This document shows positions 34,717 to 43,607 of a DNA stretch of 64,000 bases, one piece after another. The stretch is taken from NCBI RefSeq assembly GCF_024494355.1, contig NZ_JAKNQY010000026.1, positions 1 to 64,000 on the forward strand, written 5' to 3'. The notes beneath the pieces were generated by a model that saw only the letters and a program-made list of their open reading frames with translations, was not told the DNA's origin and did no database searches. The first letter of the stretch is position 1, and every line of letters begins with the position of its first letter. This DNA comes from Pseudomonas sp. Q11 (GTDB lineage: Bacteria > Pseudomonadota > Gammaproteobacteria > Pseudomonadales > Pseudomonadaceae). A program made the translations under genes and the position numbers.

Positions 34717-36432
34717 ATGCGCACCAGTCAATTTTTGCTCGCCACACAGAAAGAAACGCCTTCCGACGCCGTCGTGATCAGCCACCAGCTGATGCTGCGT
34801 GCCGGCATGATCCGCAAACTCGCCTCGGGCCTTTACACCTGGCTGCCGATGGGCCTGCGAGTGATGCGCAAGGTAGAAGCTATCGTTCGCGAAGAGATGA
34901 ACGCCGCCGGTTCTCTGGAAGTGTTGATGCCGGGTACCCAGCCGGCCGAGCTGTGGCAGGAGTCGGGACGTTGGGAAGAATACGGCCCGGAGTTGCTGCG
35001 CATCAAAGACCGTCATGGTCGCGACTTCTGCGCAGGCCCGACTCACGAAGAAGTGATCACCGATCTGATGCGCAACGAGTTGAGCAGCTACAAACAGCTG
35101 CCTATCAACCTGTATCAGATCCAGATCAAATTCCGTGATGAGATCCGCCCACGCTTCGGCCTGATGCGTGGCCGCGAATTCATCATGAAGGATTCGTACT
35201 CCTTCCACACCGACCTGGCCTCGCTGCAAGTCACCTACGACCGCATGCACCAGGCGTACTGCAACATTTTCACCCGCCTGGGCCTGAAGTTCCGCCCGGT
35301 TGAAGCCGACAACGGCTCCATCGGTGGCGCCGGCTCCCACGAGTTCCACGTATTGGCCGAGTCCGGCGAAGACGACATCGTCTTCAGCAACGGTTCCGAC
35401 TACGCCGCCAACATCGAAAAAGCCGAGGCCGTGCCACGGGAAACTTCCCGCCCTGCACCGACCGAAGAACTGCGCCTGGTGGACACACCAAACGCCAAGA
35501 CCATCGCCCAACTGGTGGAAGGCTACAACCTGCCGATCGAACGCACCATCAAGACCCTGATCGTGCGTGCCGAAGAAGAAGGCAAGCTGATCGCCCTGAT
35601 CATCCGCGGCGATCATGAGCTGAACGAAATCAAAGCTGGCAACCAGCCTGGCGTCGCCAGCCCCTTGGTCATGGCCACCGATGCCGACCTGCGCGACGCC
35701 ATCGGCGCCGGTGCCGGCTCCCTCGGCCCGTTGAACCTGCCGCTGCCGATCATCATCGACCGCTCGGTGGAGTTGATGAGCGATTTCGCCATCGGTGCCA
35801 ACATCGACGACAAGCACTACTTCGGCGTGAACTGGGAGCGCGACCTGCCGGTTCCAACCGTGGCCGACCTACGCAACGTTGTGGCAGGCGATCCGAGCCC
35901 GGACGGCAAAGGCGTCCTGGAAATCAAGCGCGGAATCGAAGTCGGGCACATCTTCCAGCTGGGCAACAAGTACAGCAAGGCAATGAAGTGCGAAGTGCTG
36001 GGCGAAAACGGCAAGCCGGTGACCCTGGAAATGGGCTGCTACGGCATCGGCGTGTCCCGCGTGGTGGCGGCTGCCATCGAGCAGAACAACGACGAGAAGG
36101 GGATCATCTGGAGCGATACCCTGGCGCCGTTCCAGATTGCCCTGGTGCCGCTGCGCTACGAGACCGAGCTGGTTCGCGAAGCCACCGACAAGCTCTACGC
36201 CGAACTGACGGCCGCCGGCTTCGAAGTGCTGCTGGACGACCGCGACAAGAAAACCAGCCCCGGCATCAAGTTCGCGGACATGGAACTGATCGGCATCCCG
36301 CACCGGATCGTGGTCAGTGACCGCAGCCTGGCCGAAGGCAACCTGGAATACAAAAGTCGCACCGAGGCCGAGCCGCAAGCGCTGCCGGTCGCCGACGTGC
36401 TGTCATTCCTCCAGGCCCGTATCCGCCGCTGA
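34717..36432 (+). CDS. proS: Prolyl-tRNA synthetase
   Basis: This 571-residue class II synthetase is of the bacterial type with an editing (INS) domain (residues ~230-380). Motif 1 lies around LYTWLPMGLRVMRKVEAIVR, motif 2 in FRDEIRPRFGLMRGREFIMK, and motif 3 in GCYGIGVSRVVAAAIEQ. It charges tRNA-Pro in the cytoplasm. The ATG at 34717 gives the standard N-terminus MRTSQFLLATQKETPSDA; the frame runs open far upstream inside ampG but that part is not coding. Confidence 0.97.
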   Translation: MRTSQFLLATQKETPSDAVVISHQLMLRAGMIRKLASGLYTWLPMGLRVMRKVEAIVREEMNAAGSLEVLMPGTQPAELWQESGRWEEYGPELLRIKDRHGRDFCAGPTHEEVITDLMRNELSSYKQLPINLYQIQIKFRDEIRPRFGLMRGREFIMKDSYSFHTDLASLQVTYDRMHQAYCNIFTRLGLKFRPVEADNGSIGGAGSHEFHVLAESGEDDIVFSNGSDYAANIEKAEAVPRETSRPAPTEELRLVDTPNAKTIAQLVEGYNLPIERTIKTLIVRAEEEGKLIALIIRGDHELNEIKAGNQPGVASPLVMATDADLRDAIGAGAGSLGPLNLPLPIIIDRSVELMSDFAIGANIDDKHYFGVNWERDLPVPTVADLRNVVAGDPSPDGKGVLEIKRGIEVGHIFQLGNKYSKAMKCEVLGENGKPVTLEMGCYGIGVSRVVAAAIEQNNDEKGIIWSDTLAPFQIALVPLRYETELVREATDKLYAELTAAGFEVLLDDRDKKTSPGIKFADMELIGIPHRIVVSDRSLAEGNLEYKSRTEAEPQALPVADVLSFLQARIRR

Positions 36433-36449
36433 CACCAGATAGAGACGTC

Positions 36450-37403
36450 ATGTTCAAGCGAAACACCTTAGGCCTCGGGGGCGCCGCGCTGTGCGGCGCC
36501 CTGCTGGTCAGCGGCTGTGCCAACCAAATGTCGCAACGCAGCGAGCACGAAGAGCGGGTCGAGCGCAAACTGCTCGACCATAACCTGCAAATCGATGTGG
36601 GTCAGCCCAAGGTGCTCGACCTGCCCCAGCGTCGTGTACGGATCAATGAGCAGAAGACCTTCGAAGTCACCGAGTTCGAAGTGACCCGCCATTATGATCG
36701 CTACACGCCATATCAGCCTTGGCGGGAGGTTTACGAAATCCCGCTGGGCGCGGTGGCGGTGGTGGCCGGGGTCGGCGCTAATGTGGTCAATGTGTTCGCC
36801 CTCGGCAACCTCCCGGAGAGTGCGACCAGGGACTGGATCAGTTACGGTTTCGCCGGGCTCAACCCATTCATGAACGTGCCATCCCATGGCCGCGCCCAGC
36901 AGAACCTGGCCCGAATCGATGAAGTGCAACGCGACAAACGGGTCGAACACTCAAGCCTGCCCTGGAGCGAACGCCCGGTACAGGTCAAGGCTGCCCGACA
37001 GACCTTCGAACTGAGCACCGACCGCAATGGCGTGTTGCGCGTGAACCTGCTGGAAAGCCCGTTCGCCGAGCATGACCTGAGCCACTTCGGCAAATTGCAG
37101 ATCAGCGTGACGGACACTTTGGACGAGGTGCATACCGACTCGTCCTTGAGCATCAGCAGCACCTTGCGCGGCAAGCTGGTAGAGGCCCACGCATTGATTT
37201 ATGACGACCTGGAAGATGACGAGGTGAGCCAGTGGGTTCACCGGGTCAAGCGCCTGTCGGAGCTGGGACTTGAAGAAGAGGCCAGCGAGCTGGAACAAAG
37301 CCTGATCGAACTGACCCGCAATGATCCGGAGTTGCAGACCGAATTCCTCAAAGCCCTGACCAAGGATGGCGGGCGCTTGGTGGCGGATCCGGGGGCGAAC
37401 TAG
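36450..37403 (+). CDS. Lipoprotein of unknown function downstream of proS
   Basis: This 317-residue protein has a lipoprotein signal (LGGAALCGALLVSGCANQ). After a charged linker it has a beta-rich region (KTFEVTEFEVTRHYDRYTPY), a short hydrophobic hairpin (IPLGAVAVVAGVGANVVNVF) that may insert in membrane, a second beta region and a helical acidic C-terminus (ELGLEEEASELEQSLIELTR). It lies 17 bases after proS in the same direction and is probably cotranscribed. I do not recognise a family. Confidence 0.75.
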   Translation: MFKRNTLGLGGAALCGALLVSGCANQMSQRSEHEERVERKLLDHNLQIDVGQPKVLDLPQRRVRINEQKTFEVTEFEVTRHYDRYTPYQPWREVYEIPLGAVAVVAGVGANVVNVFALGNLPESATRDWISYGFAGLNPFMNVPSHGRAQQNLARIDEVQRDKRVEHSSLPWSERPVQVKAARQTFELSTDRNGVLRVNLLESPFAEHDLSHFGKLQISVTDTLDEVHTDSSLSISSTLRGKLVEAHALIYDDLEDDEVSQWVHRVKRLSELGLEEEASELEQSLIELTRNDPELQTEFLKALTKDGGRLVADPGAN

Positions 37404-37412
37404 CAGCATAAC

Positions 37413-37549
37413 CTTGTGGCGAGGGAGCTTGCTCCCGCTGGGGCGCGCAGCGGCCCTCAAACCTGCCACCTCGGTGTGTCAGATAAGTTGAATCAACTGC
37501 TTCTGGGGCTGCTGCGCAGCCCAGCGGGAGCAAGCTCCCTCGCCACAAG
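37413..37549. repeat. Inverted-repeat pair, GAGGGAGCTTGCTCCC type
   Basis: The same family as 4184-4317: TTGTGGCGAGGGAGCTTGCT and its complement flank GGGGCTGCTGCGCAGCCC arms, about 137 bases overall. It separates the convergent lipoprotein and dinB genes. Confidence 0.88.
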
Positions 37550-37580
37550 AGCCGGCAAAGCCTTCATGTAAGTGGCAGCC

Positions 37581-38642
37581 TCACCGCTCAAACAATTCCA
37601 ACTGCTCAAACCCACCTCGCAGATCCTCCAGCCGTACCCCTATCCCCAACAACCGCACCGGCTTGCCGCCGCGGTTGAACGCCTGGGTCAATAGCAACTG
37701 GTAACTGCCCAGGTCCCGCCCTGCCCCGGCTTGCTCCAGGGTGGTCTGGGTAAAGTCGTGGAATTTCACTTTGACGAACGGCTTGCCCGGCCGATAACTG
37801 CTGTCGATCCGCGCCATGCGCCCGCTGAGGGCCTCCATGAGTTCCGGCAGTTTGTCGAGGCAACTCACCAGGTCGGGCAGGTCGACATCGTAGGTATTTT
37901 CCACACTGATGGACTGCCGCCGGCTGTCATTGTGTACCAGACGCTCATCAATCCCACGAGCCAGGCTCCAGAGTCGCTCACCGAAACTGCCGAATTCGCG
38001 CACCAGCACCAGCTTGTCCCATTGACGCAACTGCAGACAGTCGACAATGCCGAGCCTGTTCAGCTTGTCGGCGGTCACTTTGCCAACGCCATGCAGCTTG
38101 CTCACCGGCAGAGCCGAGACGAAGTCCTCTACCTGATCCGGGGTGATGACGAACAAGCCGTTGGGCTTTTTCCAGTCGCTGGCGATCTTGGCCAGAAACT
38201 TGTTGGGGGCAACGCCAGCGGACACCGTGATGTGCAACTGATTGGAAACTCGCCGGCGAATGTCCTGGGCAATGCGGGTGGCACTACCGCCGAACTGGGC
38301 GCTGGCGGAGACATCCAGGTAGGCCTCGTCCAGGGACAATGGCTCGATCAGGTCAGTGTAATCGCTGAAAATCGTATGAATTTCCTTCGACGCCTCCCTG
38401 TAGGCCTCCATCCGTGGCTTGACGATGGTCAGGTCAGGGCAAAGCTTCAAGGCGTGCCCGGATGACATGGCCGAGCGCACACCGTAAGCCCGAGCCTCGT
38501 AGTTACAGGTCGCGATTACCCCACGCCGGTCCGCCGAACCACCGACCGCCAGGGGTTTGCCGGCCAGCCGCGGGTCATCGCGCATCTCGATAGCGGCATA
38601 GAAGCAATCACAGTCGACGTGGATGATTTTGCGTTGCGTCAT
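37581..38642 (-). CDS. dinB: DNA polymerase IV (Y family)
   Basis: This 353-residue translesion polymerase has N-terminal IIHVDCDCFYAAIEMRDDP with catalytic Asp, the SLDEAYLDVS motif with the Asp-Glu pair, a helix-hairpin-helix region (LHGVGKVTADKLNRLGI) and a C-terminal clamp-binding end (FEQLELFER, beta-clamp motif). It makes error-prone synthesis across lesions. A LexA box lies 50 bases upstream of the ATG. Confidence 0.97.
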   Translation of the reverse strand: MTQRKIIHVDCDCFYAAIEMRDDPRLAGKPLAVGGSADRRGVIATCNYEARAYGVRSAMSSGHALKLCPDLTIVKPRMEAYREASKEIHTIFSDYTDLIEPLSLDEAYLDVSASAQFGGSATRIAQDIRRRVSNQLHITVSAGVAPNKFLAKIASDWKKPNGLFVITPDQVEDFVSALPVSKLHGVGKVTADKLNRLGIVDCLQLRQWDKLVLVREFGSFGERLWSLARGIDERLVHNDSRRQSISVENTYDVDLPDLVSCLDKLPELMEALSGRMARIDSSYRPGKPFVKVKFHDFTQTTLEQAGAGRDLGSYQLLLTQAFNRGGKPVRLLGIGVRLEDLRGGFEQLELFER

Positions 38643-38691
38643 GAGAGAAGCGGATGTGCGACAAGTCGGGTTGCCAGTATCGCACCGACAA

Positions 38692-38707
38692 CTGTATATA
38701 GCACCAG
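38692..38707 (-). promoter_or_regulatory. LexA (SOS) box upstream of dinB
   Basis: CTGTATATAGCACCAG fits CTG-N10-CAG, with the left half CTGTATATA identical to the consensus. It is 50 bases upstream of the dinB ATG, so dinB should be SOS-controlled. Confidence 0.85.
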
Positions 38708-38883
38708 TAGTTGGAAAGATCCCTCACTGTGACTGGAAAAAACCTACAAGAATTTATATTTTCAATCGCCGCAAAGCGTCCAATAGAGCGCCAGCCCTTG
38801 CCAGCCGTGTGTCACAGCGCTGTCACAATGCCCACGACCTAGGCTAAGCAATTGAAGCTGAACAGATTTTTCTCGCCCCAGGG

Positions 38884-38911
38884 TTGACAGCCAGCCGATC
38901 CTCTGTAGAAT
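38884..38911 (+). promoter_or_regulatory. Sigma-70 promoter of the first initiator tRNA
   Basis: TTGACA and TAGAAT are spaced by 16 bases and a GCCGCC discriminator follows. The mature tRNA begins 14 bases after the -10. Confidence 0.85.
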
Positions 38912-38924
38912 GCCGCCACACAGA

Positions 38925-39001
<77 letters not shown>

Positions 39002-39007
39002 AACATC

Positions 39008-39039
39008 AAAAAAGGCTACTCGAAAGAGTGGCCTTTTTT
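39008..39039 (+). terminator. Terminator of the first initiator tRNA
   Basis: GGCTACTC, GAAA loop, GAGTGGCC and a run of six T, preceded by A's. Confidence 0.85.
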
Positions 39040-39214
39040 GTGGCCGCTTGTTTTTGCGCAATCGTCCGCTGAAGAGAAGCCATTCGAACATGGCGCAAGC
39101 GCATGGCGGCACAATGCACGCTACAGCTTGTAGGACAATTTCCTTTTGATTTCGCGCATTTAGCTGGGTTGGCGACGGATTGGCCGTTTATTTGACCCCA
39201 CGACCTTTTAACGG

Positions 39215-39242
39215 TTGACACCCTGGCGTTCGCCTGTAGAAT
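39215..39242 (+). promoter_or_regulatory. Sigma-70 promoter of the second initiator tRNA
   Basis: TTGACA and TAGAAT are spaced by 16 bases. The -35 box lies outside the duplicated unit but matches exactly. Confidence 0.85.
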
Positions 39243-39255
39243 GCCGCCACACAGA

Positions 39256-39332
<77 letters not shown>

Positions 39333-39338
39333 AACATC

Positions 39339-39370
39339 AAAAAAGGCTACTCGAAAGAGTGGCCTTTTTT
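39339..39370 (+). terminator. Terminator of the second initiator tRNA
   Basis: The same hairpin and T-run as the first copy; mprF begins about 110 bases later. Confidence 0.85.
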
Positions 39371-39483
39371 GTGCCTGTCGAAAAAGCTTCCATTAAAAAT
39401 ATTTTGTAATTATTTTTTTCAGCAGGGATTGGTAACTGGGCTGGATGCCCCCATCCTGTCGCGCATAGTTCAAGAGGTGATTG

Positions 39484-42126
39484 ATGCGCGCCCACTCGTC
39501 TGCCCCGCAAGACACTGTTACTGCGACACAACCGATCAAGGCCGAGCGACTACGCTGGCTGGACCGTATCAGTCAGTACCGTCAACCTATCGGCCTCGCC
39601 GTCACACTGTTGTTGTTCGCGATCGCATTGATTGCCTGTCGCCACCTGCTGAGCGAGCTCGATCTGTACGCCCTGCACGACTCAATTGTGCAAGTGCCTC
39701 GGCCGGCCCTGCTCGGGGCAATCGCCGCGACGGTGTTCGGTTTCGTCATTTTGCTGGGCTATGAATGGTCCGCCAGCCGTTATGCCGGTGTGAAACTGCC
39801 AGCGCAAACCCTGATCCTGGGCGGTTTCAGCGCTTTTGCCATCGGCAACGCCATCGGGCTCTCGTTATTGTCGGGAGGCTCGGTTCGCTACCGGCTATAT
39901 GCCCGCCATGGCCTGGGCGCGACAGATGTCGCCCACATGACCCTGTTCGCCAGCCTGTCCCTGGGCTGCGCACTGCCACCGCTGGCGGCCCTGGCGACCC
40001 TCAGCGATCTTCCCTCCGCTGCCGCCGCCCTGCACCTGCCGGCCACATGGCTGGGAGCAATCTGCGTCGCGGTGCTCCTGCTTACGTGTGTGCTGGCTAT
40101 CGGCATCTATCGTCGACGTCTGCCAGAACAGCCCTATCGGGACAGCCTGCTGGTCAAGGCCGGTCGCCACACCCTACGCCTGCCCGGCCGACGCCTGACG
40201 CTTCTGCAACTGATCATCACCACGCTGGATGTCGCGGCAGCCGCCACGGTGCTGTACTTGTTGTTACCCGAAGCACCACCGTTCGGCGCATTCCTGCTGG
40301 TGTATCTGCTGGCGTTGGCCGCCGGCGTGCTCAGTCATGTACCCGGCGGGGTCGGGGTGTTCGAAGCAATTTTGCTGGCGGCCTTCGCCGACAAATTGGG
40401 GGCCGCACCTTTGGCCGCTGCCCTGCTTTTGTATCGCCTGATCTACGTGCTGCTGCCGATGCTGGTGGCTTGTGTGTTGTTGCTGATCAATGAAGCGCAA
40501 AGACTGTTCCAGACCCGCCAATCCCTGCGGGTAGCCTCGGGCCTGGCGGCGCCGATCCTGGCGGTGCTGGTGTTCCTGTCGGGCGTGGTGCTGCTGTTTT
40601 CCGGCGTGACCCCGGAGATCGATACTCGCCTGGAACACATTGGCTTCCTGATCCCTCATCGGCTGGTGGACGCTTCGCACTTCGGCGCCAGCCTCGTGGG
40701 CGTGCTATGCCTGTTGCTTGCTCAGGGCCTGCGCCGGCGCTTGTCCGCCGCCTGGATGCTGACCACCGTTTTACTTCTGGTCGGTGCCCTGCTCTCGCTG
40801 CTCAAGGGTTTCGATTGGGAAGAGGCCACGCTGCTGACGCTGACGGCCAGCTTGCTGGCGGTGTTCCGGCGTTCCTTCTATCGTCCGAGTCGCCTGACCG
40901 AGCTGCCCTTTTCTCCGCTGTATCTGATCGCCAGCGTGTGCGTGCTCGGCGCATCGATTTGGCTACTGCTGTTTGCTTACCAGGATGTGCCCTACAGCCA
41001 TGAACTGTGGTGGCAATTCACCCTCGATGCCGATGCCCCTCGCGGTCTGCGCTCGCTGCTCGGCGCGGCGGTGCTGCTGGTGGTGGTGTCCCTGACCTGG
41101 TTGCTGCGCACCGCGCGGCCGGTGATCCAGTTGCCGGCGGCAGAAGAACTGGAGCGAGCCAAAAAGATTCTCATGGCTTCTTCGCAACCCGACGGCGGCC
41201 TGGCCCTGACCGGTGACAAGGCACTGCTGTTTCACCCCAACGACGAAGCGTTTCTGATGTATGCCCGCCGTGGCCGCAGCCTGGTGGCGCTGTACGACCC
41301 GATCGGCCCCACTCAGCAACGAGCCGAGATGATCTGGCAGTTCCGCGACCTGTGCGATACCCATCATGCGCGTCCGGTGTTCTATCAGGTACGCGCCGAG
41401 AACCTGCCGTATTACATGGACATCGGCCTGACGGCGATCAAGTTGGGTGAAGAAGCACGGGTCGACCTCAAGCAGTTCGATCTCGAAGCCAAGGGCAAAG
41501 AGATGAAGGACTTACGCTACACCTGGAACCGCGGCACCCGGGACGGCCTGTCGCTGGAGATCCACGAACCGGGCCAGGCGCCGATGGATGAGCTAAAGGT
41601 CATTTCCGAGGCCTGGCTGACCGGCAAGAACGTGCGGGAGAAAGGCTTCTCGCTCGGTCGCTTCAGTGAGGACTACCTCAAGCATTTTCGCATCGCAGTG
41701 ATCCGCTTCGAGGGCCGTCCGGTGGCGTTCGCCAACCTGCTGGAGACCTACAACCATGAACTGGCCAGCCTCGACCTGATGCGCGCCCATCCCGACGCCC
41801 CGAAACTGACCATGGAATTCATGATGGTCGGGCTGATTCAGCATTATAAAACCCATGGCTACGCCCGCTTCAGCCTCGGAATGGTGCCCCTGTCGGGCCT
41901 GCAACCGCGACGCGGCGCTCCGTTGACCCAGCGTCTGGGCTCGATGGTGTTCCGCCGTGGCGAACAGCTCTACAACTTCCAGGGCCTGCGCCGTTTCAAA
42001 GATAAATTCCAGCCTGACTGGGAACCTCGTTACATGGCCGTGCCCGCCGGACTCGATCCGCTGGTAGCCCTGGCCGACACCGCCGCCCTGATTGCAGGCG
42101 GCCTGACTGGATTGGTGAAACGCTGA
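39484..42126 (+). CDS. mprF: MprF: aminoacyl-phosphatidylglycerol synthase/flippase
   Basis: This 880-residue protein has an N-terminal half of about 14 membrane helices (flippase; first helices IGLAVTLLLFAIALIACRHL, then VPGGVGVFEAILL, a family hallmark) and a C-terminal cytoplasmic synthase domain of two GNAT-like folds (from ~residue 555; GRSLVALYDPIGP; RFSLGMVPLSGL). It transfers an amino acid from tRNA to phosphatidylglycerol; in pseudomonads this is alanine (recalled for PA0920). That lowers surface negative charge. GAGGTG precedes ATG 39484. It is coupled to the next gene by TGATG overlap. Confidence 0.93.
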   Translation: MRAHSSAPQDTVTATQPIKAERLRWLDRISQYRQPIGLAVTLLLFAIALIACRHLLSELDLYALHDSIVQVPRPALLGAIAATVFGFVILLGYEWSASRYAGVKLPAQTLILGGFSAFAIGNAIGLSLLSGGSVRYRLYARHGLGATDVAHMTLFASLSLGCALPPLAALATLSDLPSAAAALHLPATWLGAICVAVLLLTCVLAIGIYRRRLPEQPYRDSLLVKAGRHTLRLPGRRLTLLQLIITTLDVAAAATVLYLLLPEAPPFGAFLLVYLLALAAGVLSHVPGGVGVFEAILLAAFADKLGAAPLAAALLLYRLIYVLLPMLVACVLLLINEAQRLFQTRQSLRVASGLAAPILAVLVFLSGVVLLFSGVTPEIDTRLEHIGFLIPHRLVDASHFGASLVGVLCLLLAQGLRRRLSAAWMLTTVLLLVGALLSLLKGFDWEEATLLTLTASLLAVFRRSFYRPSRLTELPFSPLYLIASVCVLGASIWLLLFAYQDVPYSHELWWQFTLDADAPRGLRSLLGAAVLLVVVSLTWLLRTARPVIQLPAAEELERAKKILMASSQPDGGLALTGDKALLFHPNDEAFLMYARRGRSLVALYDPIGPTQQRAEMIWQFRDLCDTHHARPVFYQVRAENLPYYMDIGLTAIKLGEEARVDLKQFDLEAKGKEMKDLRYTWNRGTRDGLSLEIHEPGQAPMDELKVISEAWLTGKNVREKGFSLGRFSEDYLKHFRIAVIRFEGRPVAFANLLETYNHELASLDLMRAHPDAPKLTMEFMMVGLIQHYKTHGYARFSLGMVPLSGLQPRRGAPLTQRLGSMVFRRGEQLYNFQGLRRFKDKFQPDWEPRYMAVPAGLDPLVALADTAALIAGGLTGLVKR

Positions 42127-43409
42127 TGATGCAACGTTCCTGGCGATATGTAGTGGCCACCCTGTTGGTGTTGGCAGTGATTCTCGGCGGCGGTTACTGG
42201 TACTGGAACCGCCCTGCCCCGCAACCGATCCTTGAACAACTGACGCCGGTCGACGGTGCGCCGATGACCCGGATCACTCCCGGCACCCCGCCCCGCGCCC
42301 AGGTGCTGGTGGCGGTCACTGAAGAGCAGAAACTAAGCGACACGCAATTGCTGGCCCTCAGCCGCAGCGGCTCGGCGCAGATCGTCCAGGTGATCCTGCC
42401 CAAGGACTGTGTGCTGCAAGGCCGCGCTCTGCAGGCCGGCCTGAAGCAGCTTCAGGGGCCAGCGACGCTGGTCAGCGGTATCGGCCCCGGTGCCGTGCTG
42501 GCCTGGCGTTGGCTGGCCGAGCAGAAGAACGATAAGGCCCAGGCCGTGTCGGTGGACCTGGCCCTGGAAAAACCCGGCTGCACCCACCTGCTGCCTAAAA
42601 GCGCGGCCCACGGCCACTGGCTGGTGGCCTGGAATGACAACCCTGACGACACCAGCGCCGGTTTCGTCCGGGATCAACCGAACGCCGAAACCAGCATCAG
42701 CAACTACGACATCAACCTGCCGCAAGTGCTGAACAACGAATTGCACAAGATCCTGGTGGGCACGGACAAGGGCAGCCTGAGCATCCCCGTGGTGGAAGTG
42801 CCCGCCAGCCAGGCCCGGGACACCGTGACACTGTTTCTCTCCGGAGACGGCGGCTGGCGGGACCTGGACCGGGACGTGGCCGAAGAAATGGCCAAGATCG
42901 GCTACCCGGTCGTCGGCATCGACACCCTGCGCTACTACTGGCAGCACAAGAGCCCGGAACAAAGCGCCCTGGACCTCACCGAACTGATGCAGCATTACCG
43001 TCAGGTCTGGGGCACCAAGCGCTTTATCCTGACCGGTTATTCCTTTGGCGCCGACGTACTGCCCGCAATCTACAATCGCCTGCCGGCCAGCGAGCAGCAA
43101 GGGGTCGACGCAATCATCCTGCTGGCCTTCGCGCGCACTGGCAGTTTCGAGATCGAAGTCGAAGGCTGGCTCGGCAACGCCGGCACCGAAGCCGCCACCG
43201 GCCCGGAAATGGCCAAGCTGCCCGCCGACAAAGTGGTGTGCATCTATGGCGTAGAAGAAGCGGCTGAAAGTGGCTGCACTGACAAGACGGCGGTGGGCGA
43301 AGCCATCCAGCTACCTGGCGGCCATCATTTCGACGAGAACTACCCGGCGCTGGCCAAGCGCCTGGTGGACGAAATCAACAAACGTCAGAACAAGGCGTCC
43401 CAACCGTGA
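42126..43409 (+). CDS. VirJ/AcvB-family periplasmic hydrolase (probable alanyl-PG hydrolase)
   Basis: This 427-residue protein has an N-terminal membrane anchor (YVVATLLVLAVILGGGYWYW) and an alpha/beta-hydrolase VirJ domain with GDGGWRDLDRDVAEEM, VVGIDTLRYYW and the nucleophile motif GYSFGAD. The P. aeruginosa partner of mprF, PA0919, hydrolyses alanyl-PG in the periplasm (recalled), so this gene is probably the eraser to the upstream writer. The 1-base overlap with mprF supports joint control. A bidirectional terminator follows after the REP. Confidence 0.88.
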   Translation: MMQRSWRYVVATLLVLAVILGGGYWYWNRPAPQPILEQLTPVDGAPMTRITPGTPPRAQVLVAVTEEQKLSDTQLLALSRSGSAQIVQVILPKDCVLQGRALQAGLKQLQGPATLVSGIGPGAVLAWRWLAEQKNDKAQAVSVDLALEKPGCTHLLPKSAAHGHWLVAWNDNPDDTSAGFVRDQPNAETSISNYDINLPQVLNNELHKILVGTDKGSLSIPVVEVPASQARDTVTLFLSGDGGWRDLDRDVAEEMAKIGYPVVGIDTLRYYWQHKSPEQSALDLTELMQHYRQVWGTKRFILTGYSFGADVLPAIYNRLPASEQQGVDAIILLAFARTGSFEIEVEGWLGNAGTEAATGPEMAKLPADKVVCIYGVEEAAESGCTDKTAVGEAIQLPGGHHFDENYPALAKRLVDEINKRQNKASQP

Positions 43410-43436
43410 GCAGATGGGCCTATTTGGTCCCCCCAT

Positions 43437-43525
43437 GTGGGAGCGAGCCTGCTCGCGATAACAACAGCACAGTCAACATCGCCATCAACTGATTCACCGC
43501 TATCGCGAGCAGGCTCGCTCCCACA
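43437..43525. repeat. REP pair (GTGGGAGCGAGCCTGCTCGCGAT)
   Basis: Two facing copies between the VirJ-type gene and the terminator, same orientation order as 7078 and 31338. Confidence 0.9.
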
Positions 43526-43562
43526 AGGGTTTAGCTTAGGTATCGGTATTCCGTAATCCACC

Positions 43563-43600
43563 AAAAAGCCCCCGCTGCCACAAGGCAACGGGGGCTTTTT
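43563..43600. terminator. Bidirectional terminator
   Basis: AAAAAGCCCCCG(CTGCC) and (GGCAA)CGGGGGCTTTTT pair around ACAA. It serves the convergent VirJ-type and kup genes. Confidence 0.9.
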
Positions 43601-43607
43601 GTTTCGG

